From Candidatus Hydrogenedentota bacterium (lineage in GTDB: Bacteria > Hydrogenedentota > Hydrogenedentia > Hydrogenedentales > CAITNO01), in the NCBI GenBank assembly GCA_007124105.1, contig SLFT01000309.1, forward strand, positions 1-6,731: a DNA stretch of 6,731 nucleotides, in the 5' to 3' direction. Numbering within the stretch: the stretch's first letter is position 1; the number at the start of each line of letters is the position of its first letter. The position numbers and the translations under genes were made by a program. The notes under the pieces are model-generated. The model was not told the origin of the DNA, searched no databases, and saw only the letters and a program-made list of their open reading frames with translations. Positions 1 to 5,489 of this stretch are shown one piece after another.

Positions 1-259
1 CGATAAGGTACGCATCACAGGCGCGAAAATGCAGCAGAAAGTGTATTACTGCCATTCGGGATACTCGGGCGGCCTGAAAGAAACGCGACTGGACGCCATG
101 ATGAGAAAGCATCCGACACGAGCGCTGGAACTTGCCATAAAAGGCATGCTGCCCGGCAACAGACTCGGGCGGAAACTCGCCACCCAGTTCCGTGTGTACG
201 CGGGCGGCGAGCATCCCCATCAGGCGCAGCAACCTATCCCCTATGAACTCAAGCAATAG
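1..259 (+). CDS. rplM: 50S ribosomal protein L13, C-terminal part (5' end outside window)
   Basis: This is the C-terminal part of large-subunit ribosomal protein L13, an early-assembling 23S rRNA-binding protein. The open frame runs in from the left edge; its first complete codon is at position 2 (DKVRITGAK...) and it stops with TAG at 257-259. About 85 residues are visible out of the roughly 140-150 usual for the family. The conserved L13 landmarks are present in order: a YYCHSGYSGGLK segment, then RKHPTRALELAIKGMLPGN, then LGRKLATQFRVYAGGEHPH and a short tail with QQP. The ATG at 29 is internal, because the family sequence continues upstream of it. rpsI follows 33 bases downstream on the same strand, the conserved L13-S9 arrangement of bacteria, so the two are almost certainly co-transcribed. 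The family assignment is very secure; only the N-terminus is missing. Confidence 0.97.
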   Translation, partial: DKVRITGAKMQQKVYYCHSGYSGGLKETRLDAMMRKHPTRALELAIKGMLPGNRLGRKLATQFRVYAGGEHPHQAQQPIPYELKQ

Positions 260-277
260 TATGCAACCAAGCCTTGT

Positions 278-284
278 AAGGGAG
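278..284 (+). promoter_or_regulatory. Ribosome binding site of rpsI
   Basis: AAGGGAG lies 8 bases before the GTG codon at 293. This good Shine-Dalgarno match in the rplM-rpsI gap is what supports GTG as the rpsI start. Confidence 0.8.
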
Positions 285-292
285 AAATAAAC

Positions 293-694
293 GTGATAGA
301 CCCTAAGACAAACGAAATCGTGGCGTTGGGCAGACGCAAACGCGCCACTGCGCGTGTGCGCCTTAAGCCCGGTGCGGGACAATTTGTGGTGAACGGCCAT
401 CCGATAGACCATTATCTGGCCCGCGAAACGTTGGTGCAGTTGGCCACACAGCCGTTGGACGTGGCCGGACTGCGCGACAGTTTCGACATCCGCGTCATTT
501 GCGACGGCGGTGGGTTATCCGGTCAGGCCGGCGCCATTCGTCTGGGCGTCGCGCGCGCGTTGGTGGAAAATGACGAAAATATTCGGGCGGCCATGCGCGC
601 TGCCGGTTTGATGACCCGCGACGCCCGCGAAGTGGAACGCAAGAAATACGGACGCCCTGGCGCCCGCAAACGGTTCCAGTTCTCCAAACGTTGA
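293..694 (+). CDS. rpsI: 30S ribosomal protein S9
   Basis: Small-subunit ribosomal protein S9, 133 residues, complete and of normal length (about 130). S9 binds the 3' major (head) domain of 16S rRNA, and its extended basic C-terminal tail reaches the anticodon stem-loop of the P-site tRNA. The sequence shows the N-terminal ALGRRKRATARV motif (about residues 11-22), the central GGGLSGQAGAIRLGVARAL block (about 72-90), LMTRDAREVERKKYG (about 106-120) and the invariant tail GRPGARKRFQFSKR ending in arginine. The start is GTG, chosen because an AAGGGAG site lies 8 bases upstream and the N-terminal length fits the family. It forms the rplM-rpsI operon and is followed directly by an intrinsic terminator, so no other gene shares the transcript downstream. 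Confidence 0.98.
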   Translation: MIDPKTNEIVALGRRKRATARVRLKPGAGQFVVNGHPIDHYLARETLVQLATQPLDVAGLRDSFDIRVICDGGGLSGQAGAIRLGVARALVENDENIRAAMRAAGLMTRDAREVERKKYGRPGARKRFQFSKR

Positions 695-726
695 GTTCAA
701 TCATCCTTTCATTCTTCTTTGTGTTG

Positions 727-763
727 CGCCCCATCGTTTCCTTTCGATGGGGCGTTTCTCTTT
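727..763 (+). terminator. Rho-independent terminator of rplM-rpsI
   Basis: A perfect 10-bp inverted repeat, CGCCCCATCG (727-736) pairing with CGATGGGGCG (745-754), encloses an 8-base loop. It is followed by a T-rich run, TTTCTCTTT (755-763). It begins 32 bases after the rpsI stop. The T-rich tail lies on the plus-strand side only; read on the minus strand, the stem is followed by an A-rich stretch (CAACACAAAG). It is therefore oriented for the ribosomal protein operon, though the stem could also slow transcripts arriving from the convergent helicase gene. Confidence 0.88.
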
Positions 764-859
764 CGGGGTGATTGTGGGGCGCGAAACTCGAAATACTGGC
801 GCATCCTTGCTCCGGCTGGTGAGCGCGACTATCGCTTCCGTGGATTCATGGGGCCGAAG

Positions 860-874
860 CAATGGCAACCATTG
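860..874 (-). other. Small hairpin just past the helicase stop codon
   Basis: CAATGG and CCATTG form a perfect 6-bp stem around a 3-base loop, 11 bases beyond the minus-strand stop at 886. No T-run follows on the minus strand (the next bases are CTTCGGCC), so it does not qualify as an intrinsic terminator. It might act as a 3'-end stabilising structure for the helicase message, or be chance. The rest of the 764-885 gap shows nothing I can name. Confidence 0.25.
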
Positions 875-885
875 ACAGCCAGAGA

Positions 886-2568
886 CTACAGGTTGTCCGC
901 GTCAATGATTTCGTAACGATACCCCTGTTCAGTAAGGAAGAGTTGCCGTTTCAAACTGAACTCCTGGTCGCAGGTATCTTTCGAAACAACAGAATAGAAC
1001 TTTGCGATGGCGCCGGGATTCGCCTTGGGGCGGAGGATGCGTCCGAGCCGTTGCGCTTCTTCCTGTCTCGAGCCGAAGGTGCCGCTCACCTGTATGGCTA
1101 CATTTGCGTCTGGCAGGTCAATGGCGAAGTTGGCGACTTTCGATACGATCAACAGTTTTATTTCACCGGTTCGAAAGGCGCTGTACAGCTCCTCGCGCTT
1201 CTTGACGGGTGTCTGTCCTGTAATAATAGGCGCTTTGAAGTGCCTGGCAAGTTTTTTTAACTGGTCAAGATATTGTCCGATAATGAGCACGTTGTCGGTA
1301 TGATGCTGTTCCACCAGCGCTTCGCACAGGGTGATCTTGTGGGGATTGGTGGAGGCGATGCGGTACTTATTCCGTTTCGGCGCGACGGCGTATTCGAAAC
1401 GCTGGTCGGCGGGCAGGGGCACACGGATTTCGGTACACACGGCCTGGGCGATCCACCCTTGTTTTTCGAGCACTTTCCAGGGAACATCGTATTTCTTCGG
1501 ACCGATTAGACTGAACACGTCCTCTTCGCGTCCATCCTCGCGGATGAGCGTGGCGGTGAGGCCAAGGCGGCGCTTTGCCTGTATGCCCGCAGTAGCGCGA
1601 AACACAGGGGCGGGCAGCAGATGAACCTCGTCGTATACAATAAGTCCCCATTGTCCCTGGTTGAAGATGCCGAAATGGATGAACTCACTGTCTTTGGTCT
1701 TGCGGTAAGTCAACACCTGGTAAGTGGCAATGGTTACGGGCTTGATAACTTTGGCGTCGCCGCTGTATTCGCCGATATCGTCCTCGACCAGCGTCGTTTT
1801 GTCGAGCAGTTCGTTTTTCCATTGCCGCAACGCCACGGTATTTGTCGCCAGAATAAGGGTGTGCGTTTTGACGGCGGCAATAGTTCCGATGGCGACCACG
1901 GTCTTGCCGGCGCCGCAAGGGAGCACCACGACGCCGCTGCCGCCCCGGTTTGAACCATTCATGTAAAAGGCGTCCACGGATTCGCGCTGATACTTGCGCA
2001 ATGCGAATTCGCGTCCGCCCAATGCGCATGCCCGTATTCCGATGTCAAGGGGCGCGCCGTCGGCGTATCCCGCGAGGTCCTCCACGGGAAACCCGAGTTT
2101 GATGAGCGCACATTTGACATTGCCCCGGTCTTCCGGTTTGACCAGAATGCGATTGCCCGCCGCTGTGCCGCAGGTATAATCGCGCAGCAACCGGTGGCTG
2201 AGCAGTTCCGTGATCAGCATGGGCTCATCCGATTGCAGGGCCAGACCGCCGTCATCGGTGCGATACAGTTTCAGGCGCCCATATCGGGCCACCTGGTCGT
2301 GTATGTCGGCGATGATGTTCTGGGGAATTTCATAGCGGCTGTAGCGTTCGAGGTCGTCAGTAATTTCGTGGGCGGTCATGCCGGCGGCAGCGGCGTTCCA
2401 CAGCGATATCGAGGTGATGCGATAGGTATGGATATGCTCGGGCGACTTCACGAGCTCAGCAAAGGCGCCCAGGCAATCGCGCGCATCCTCGAAATTTGGC
2501 CCGTCCGTTTCCAGCAAAATGGTTCTATCGGACTGCACAATGGCAGGTTTAACGTCGCGATTAGACAT
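886..2568 (-). CDS. XPB/Rad25-type superfamily 2 DNA helicase
   Basis: A 560-residue bacterial homologue of XPB (Rad25/Ssl2), the 3'-to-5' DNA helicase/translocase of eukaryotic TFIIH; bacterial and archaeal members unwind DNA and are thought to act in repair. Residues about 15-102 resemble the XPB/Ssl2 N-terminal domain. The first RecA-like domain has Walker A LPCGAGKT (216-223), an ATxxVALRQW segment (241-250), DEVH (313-316) and TAT (338-340). It is followed by the XPB-specific RED motif (343-345) and IGPKKYDVPW (355-364). The second RecA-like domain has VSKVANFAIDLPDANVAIQVSG-like motif V (about 475-496) and motif VI QRLGRILRPK (506-515). All catalytic motifs are intact and the length is normal for the family. 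The ATG at 2568 has GGAG only 4 bases upstream, a short but usable spacing. It lies 29 bases after the TPR-like gene on the same strand, so co-transcription with the ABC genes is possible. Family very sure; cellular role inferred. Confidence 0.95.
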   Translation of the reverse strand: MSNRDVKPAIVQSDRTILLETDGPNFEDARDCLGAFAELVKSPEHIHTYRITSISLWNAAAAGMTAHEITDDLERYSRYEIPQNIIADIHDQVARYGRLKLYRTDDGGLALQSDEPMLITELLSHRLLRDYTCGTAAGNRILVKPEDRGNVKCALIKLGFPVEDLAGYADGAPLDIGIRACALGGREFALRKYQRESVDAFYMNGSNRGGSGVVVLPCGAGKTVVAIGTIAAVKTHTLILATNTVALRQWKNELLDKTTLVEDDIGEYSGDAKVIKPVTIATYQVLTYRKTKDSEFIHFGIFNQGQWGLIVYDEVHLLPAPVFRATAGIQAKRRLGLTATLIREDGREEDVFSLIGPKKYDVPWKVLEKQGWIAQAVCTEIRVPLPADQRFEYAVAPKRNKYRIASTNPHKITLCEALVEQHHTDNVLIIGQYLDQLKKLARHFKAPIITGQTPVKKREELYSAFRTGEIKLLIVSKVANFAIDLPDANVAIQVSGTFGSRQEEAQRLGRILRPKANPGAIAKFYSVVSKDTCDQEFSLKRQLFLTEQGYRYEIIDADNL

Positions 2569-2597
2569 GAGACTCCAACTATATCCGGCGCTGCCTG

Positions 2598-3632
2598 CTA
2601 TTCGATGCGGCCGGTTTCAGGGTTATACTGCCATTCTCTTCCCGGCCAGGGGTGTGGTGGAATTTCATCAAGCAGTCCAACTTCCAGCAATCGGTCGAGC
2701 GAGGCAGGCCATGTATCATGCCGTTGTCGGTAGCTCATGAGTGCGGATAAGATTTTGTCTTCTCTGGCGCGGATAATGACATCTTCCAGCAATGTTGTAT
2801 TATAGGCTTTTCCGTCCTCGCCGATAAAGAATTCACCGCCCAGAGGGTCCTCAGGAACAGCTGTGATGAGCCCTTGCTCAATGAGGCTGTCGAGAGAGCG
2901 GGGCTTCTGTCCCGTCCTTTCCGCAAACAGTGTAATCCGCTCATTCAGCACCCGGCATATTTCGCGCAATTCTATCTCGATGAGTTTTCGCTCCGCCAGT
3001 TCACGAATGAATTTATCGTCGCTGTCCAGCATGTTAACCCACATATCCCGCTCGATTTCCGTAAGATCATACTCGTCCTGCAGTTTTGCAGCCAGGTTTA
3101 CCACCCCGCTAATGGCCCGCCCGGTAGCCGCGCTCATGCTGAGATATTGGGCGGCATAATACCGGGAATCGGGATGGTCGCGTCTGTTCAGCAGGTAATT
3201 CATGGCCGCTTCGTAGGGCAGATGCCACGAGTGTGGATTCTTCTTCATGCCTTCCTGGGCAAGGCGCAAACTCGCCTCGGGGTCCGCGCGCAACGCGGAA
3301 AGAAACATGGCGCCGAAGCGATACACATCCACGAAATACGGATCGAGACGTGTGGCCGTGAACAACATGTGCTCGAGCCAGGTAAAATGGCGTTGGCCGC
3401 GATGCTCAAGGGCTGTGTACTGAATACAATGCAGCCAGAGAAAATTTGCAATGATGGTGTTAAGCCCGGCGGTAAAATGGGTAAGCAGCTTTTCGTTGGG
3501 CAGATACAGGATATCGTCCATGCCCTCGTCGGTGCGCGTGTTGTCCGCGCCCATGAGCGACGCTACCGTAGCCGCGTAGCAAAGGACAACCACAAGCAGC
3601 GCCGCAATAATTCTGTTGCCGCGTTTACTCAT
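2598..3632 (-). CDS. Membrane-anchored TPR-like protein with two pseudopilin-like C-terminal repeats
   Basis: A 344-residue protein without a name I can give. A basic N-terminus (KRGNR) precedes a hydrophobic segment at about 8-28, a signal anchor or signal peptide, so the body is probably extracytoplasmic. Residues about 42-75 (YLPNEKLLTHFTAGLNTIIANFLWL...) are followed by TPR-like helical pairs: W-LEHMLFTATRLDPYF-VYRFGA (about 85-108), A-EGMKKNPHSWHLPYEAAMNYL (about 125-147) and a third weaker one (about 158-182). The C-terminus carries two copies of a P-SLD-L-E-GL-P--P-G pattern (238-277 and 302-343), each preceded by a charged helix, resembling the end of GspG-type pseudopilins. Its ATG overlaps the permease stop by 4 bases, and GAAGGA lies 8 bases upstream, so translation is probably coupled and the protein is likely an accessory part of the ABC exporter. 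Substrate unknown. Confidence 0.85.
   Translation of the reverse strand: MSKRGNRIIAALLVVVLCYAATVASLMGADNTRTDEGMDDILYLPNEKLLTHFTAGLNTIIANFLWLHCIQYTALEHRGQRHFTWLEHMLFTATRLDPYFVDVYRFGAMFLSALRADPEASLRLAQEGMKKNPHSWHLPYEAAMNYLLNRRDHPDSRYYAAQYLSMSAATGRAISGVVNLAAKLQDEYDLTEIERDMWVNMLDSDDKFIRELAERKLIEIELREICRVLNERITLFAERTGQKPRSLDSLIEQGLITAVPEDPLGGEFFIGEDGKAYNTTLLEDVIIRAREDKILSALMSYRQRHDTWPASLDRLLEVGLLDEIPPHPWPGREWQYNPETGRIE
2604..2729 (-). repeat. Protein-level repeat, copy 2 (pseudopilin-like motif)
   Basis: Encodes residues 302-343 of the TPR-like protein: WPASLDRLLEVGLLDEIP, then HPWPGREWQYNPETGRI. It matches copy 1 at the P-x-SLD-L-E-GL, I/V-P and P-x-x-G-x-x-(aromatic) positions, ending in a G-R/K turn. 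The similarity is visible in the protein, not as a DNA repeat, so the duplication is old or convergent. Confidence 0.6.
2802..2921 (-). repeat. Protein-level repeat, copy 1 (pseudopilin-like motif)
   Basis: Encodes residues 238-277 of the TPR-like protein: KPRSLDSLIEQGLITAVP, then EDPLGGEFFIGEDGKAY. The P-SL-L--GL---P-DP-G-(F/Y)-G pattern is the one seen at the C-terminal end of type II secretion major pseudopilins and related proteins. Here it lies in a protein with no prepilin cleavage motif. Confidence 0.6.
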
Positions 3633-4393
3633 ACATCCCGTCCTTCAAAAGCCAGACACGCCAGAATCAACAACATTGCTGTCCAAGCCAACCCGTAAGC
3701 CAGCGCAAAGGACACATAAGCGCCAGTTACCGGCACATTATTGGCCGCTTCGGACTGCAAATTAAAGGTGTTCAAGTTGGGAATAAGGTAATAGAAAATT
3801 TCGAGCACTTGCCTGGATATGGTGTCGTCGAACTGAGGCGGCAAGTCTTTGAACACTTCCGTGGCATGGCCTGTAACATAGATGCAGAAAACAATGATGG
3901 CGCCCATGATGGGCGATACCAGCGCGGACAATAGTATTGCGAACGCGGTAATCAGCGCCAATTTCATAAAGATGAGCAATATGGCCTGAAACCAGACCAG
4001 CGTAACGGCGCCGCCCATGAAATACAGGTACCCCACGGAAATGCCAGTCATCAGCACGATGGCAACGCCAATAATAGCCACCAGCCCCAGATATTTTCCC
4101 AGCACGAACTCATAGCGATGCAACGGCTGGGCAAGAATGGTGTACAGTGTCTTCTTGTCTATTTCCTTGTAGACCAGGCTGGCGCCGATAAAAATGGCAA
4201 TCAATGCGCCAAAAACCGACATAGCCGCCAGACATATATCCTTGATGATCTTGATGTCCTGGCCAATACTTATCCAGCCCAGTATCTTCGAGCCGAAAAT
4301 GGTTGCAGCCGCAAAAAAGAGCAATACATACAGAACCTTGTCACGGATGGACTCGCGAAAGGTGTTTTCCGCCACGGCAATGATTCGCGTCAT
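3629..4393 (-). CDS. ABC-2 type transporter permease
   Basis: A 254-residue integral membrane subunit of an ABC exporter, of the NosY-like/ABC-2 permease type. Six hydrophobic segments are visible, at about residues 18-40, 53-75, 103-126, 132-157, 158-175 and 223-248. The cytoplasmic stretch between the second and third contains the family hallmark YKEIDKKTLYTILAQPL followed by R-EFVLGKYLG (about 75-103), which should contact the ATPase. A hydrophilic loop of about 45 residues (176-222, including LIPNLNTFNLQSEAANN) sits between the last two segments, predicted outside the cytoplasm. Only one permease gene is present, so a homodimer is likely. The ATG at 4393 lies 3 bases after the ATPase stop and has a strong GGAGGA site 7 bases upstream; the stop overlaps the next gene by 4 bases. 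The substrate cannot be read from the sequence. Confidence 0.93.
   Translation of the reverse strand: MTRIIAVAENTFRESIRDKVLYVLLFFAAATIFGSKILGWISIGQDIKIIKDICLAAMSVFGALIAIFIGASLVYKEIDKKTLYTILAQPLHRYEFVLGKYLGLVAIIGVAIVLMTGISVGYLYFMGGAVTLVWFQAILLIFMKLALITAFAILLSALVSPIMGAIIVFCIYVTGHATEVFKDLPPQFDDTISRQVLEIFYYLIPNLNTFNLQSEAANNVPVTGAYVSFALAYGLAWTAMLLILACLAFEGRDV
3641..3646 (-). promoter_or_regulatory. Ribosome binding site of the TPR-like gene
   Basis: GAAGGA on the minus strand lies 8 bases before the ATG at 3632, inside the 3' end of the permease gene. With the ATGA stop-start overlap at 3629-3632 it supports this start and translational coupling. Confidence 0.7.
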
Positions 4394-4396
4394 GTT

Positions 4397-5374
4397 CTAT
4401 TCCTCCGCTGCCGCAAGCGCTGCGGGTTGTTTCTCTTCTGGCAAGGCTACCTGTGCGCCTTCCTGGATGCGTGTAAAGAAGTCTTCCAACGATTCCTGTA
4501 CCGGATGGAGGGACAAAAGCGTGCCGCCGGCGCGGTTTATCTCGACAACCAGTTGGTTGGCCGCCTCCGTGTCCTGCACTACCAGACGGTGGCCGCCTTC
4601 CTTGCGTTCTTCATGGGAAATGACCTGGCCGCCCAGATTCGCGATAAAAGCGCTATCAAGACCCCTGGCGCATATTTCAACCGATTTCGCTACGTCGCCC
4701 ACCAATGCGCTGATGCGGTCGCACGCGGCCAGCTTACCCGATACAAGAATACCGACGCGCGCGCATATTTCCTCCACGTCGCTGAGAACATGGCTGCTGA
4801 AGAAAATGGTCTTGCCGCGATCACGCATTTGTAAGATCAATTCGCGAATCATGCGCCGGCCAAGCGGATCAAGGCCGCTCATCGGTTCGTCCAGGATCAA
4901 CAGCGGCGGATCGCCCACCAACGCCACGGCGAAACCCACACGTTGACGCATACCCTTCGAAAAACCACGGATACGCCGATTGGCGATGTCGCGCAGGTCG
5001 AGCAACGCGCTGATTTGTTCCCATTCGCGCTCCCGTTCTTCGGCGGTTAATCCACGCAGACGCGCATAGAATTCAATCGTCTCCCTGGGAGTCAGGTACT
5101 CGTAGAAATAAGGCTGCTCAGGCATGTAGCCAACCATGCGCCGGGCATCGGGCGTAATGATATCTGTACCGAACAATGCGGCGCGCCCCGCCGTGGGATG
5201 AATCAAGCCCGTCAGCAACTTTATGGTGGTGGTCTTGCCGGCGCCGTTTCGGCCCAGAAAACCGAATACTTCGTTCTCCTCGACCGTTAAGTTAAGGTCG
5301 GACAGGGAATGCACCGGCGCCTTCCCCAGCGATTTATAGGTCTTTGAGAGGCCTTCTGTTACTATTGCAGTCAT
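4397..5374 (-). CDS. ABC transporter ATP-binding protein (CcmA/NatA-like)
   Basis: A 325-residue ATPase that would power the ABC-2 exporter encoded just downstream. The nucleotide-binding domain fills about residues 4-220 and all motifs are intact: Walker A GRNGAGKTT (41-49), Q-loop with Q87 in MPEQPY, signature FSKGMRQR (138-145; SKG in place of the commoner SGG/SGGQ), Walker B LLILDEP (158-164), D-loop SGLD (166-169) and the switch histidine H195 in SSH. The C-terminal part (about 225-305) resembles the accessory domain common on such exporter ATPases, ending with QESLEDFFTRI. A short acidic, alanine-rich tail follows (LPEEKQPAALAAAEE). The ATG at 5374 has GAGG 8 bases upstream. It is the first gene of the presumed operon, after a 115-base gap from the oxidoreductase gene. 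Function as exporter ATPase is sure; cargo is unknown. Confidence 0.96.
   Translation of the reverse strand: MTAIVTEGLSKTYKSLGKAPVHSLSDLNLTVEENEVFGFLGRNGAGKTTTIKLLTGLIHPTAGRAALFGTDIITPDARRMVGYMPEQPYFYEYLTPRETIEFYARLRGLTAEEREREWEQISALLDLRDIANRRIRGFSKGMRQRVGFAVALVGDPPLLILDEPMSGLDPLGRRMIRELILQMRDRGKTIFFSSHVLSDVEEICARVGILVSGKLAACDRISALVGDVAKSVEICARGLDSAFIANLGGQVISHEERKEGGHRLVVQDTEAANQLVVEINRAGGTLLSLHPVQESLEDFFTRIQEGAQVALPEEKQPAALAAAEE
4401..4406 (-). promoter_or_regulatory. Ribosome binding site of the permease gene
   Basis: GGAGGA on the minus strand lies 7 bases before the ATG at 4393, within the last codons of the ATPase gene. This is the strongest Shine-Dalgarno site in the window; together with the 3-base gap it points to coupled translation. 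Confidence 0.8.
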
Positions 5375-5382
5375 TTTATGTT

Positions 5383-5386
5383 CCTC
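5383..5386 (-). promoter_or_regulatory. Ribosome binding site of the ABC ATPase gene
   Basis: GAGG (in GAGGAA) on the minus strand, 8 bases before the ATG at 5374. It supports this start. The remaining upstream gap (5387-5489) should hold the operon promoter, but I see no convincing -35/-10 pair. Confidence 0.7.
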
Positions 5387-5489
5387 GTCTTAAGGCAGTG
5401 TTCTCTCCCGTGCAACATTTTCATGCCGTTTACACATGCTTTTACATCGCCCGTCCACGCACAAATTGCGTTTCCACCATGAATAACGA

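Noticed and set aside
2194..2733. Plus-strand open frame of 179 codons across the helicase/TPR-like gene junction
   Set aside because: Antisense to the conserved N-terminal part of the helicase, with no family resemblance and no convincing ribosome binding site.
3570..3632. Possible lipoprotein signal in the TPR-like protein (C18 in VVVLCYAA)
   Set aside because: The residue before the cysteine is leucine, whereas a lipobox needs a small residue there. A signal anchor or ordinary signal peptide fits better.
2874..3698. Plus-strand open frame of 274 codons opposite the TPR-like gene and the permease end
   Set aside because: It lies wholly antisense to two genes with clear protein features and tight operon spacing; its translation shows no family motif. 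It is a by-product of codon use.
4118..4946. Two long plus-strand open frames (238 and 250 codons) opposite the permease and ATPase genes
   Set aside because: They overlap each other in different frames and lie antisense to an ATPase with all motifs intact. Their translations are low in recognisable structure.
5375..5489. Promoter and 5-bp dyad (ACGCA-N5-TGCGT at 5457-5471) upstream of the ABC operon
   Set aside because: Candidate -35/-10 pairs match only about half of the consensus or have wrong spacing, and a 5-bp dyad is expected by chance. No terminator for the oxidoreductase gene is visible here either.
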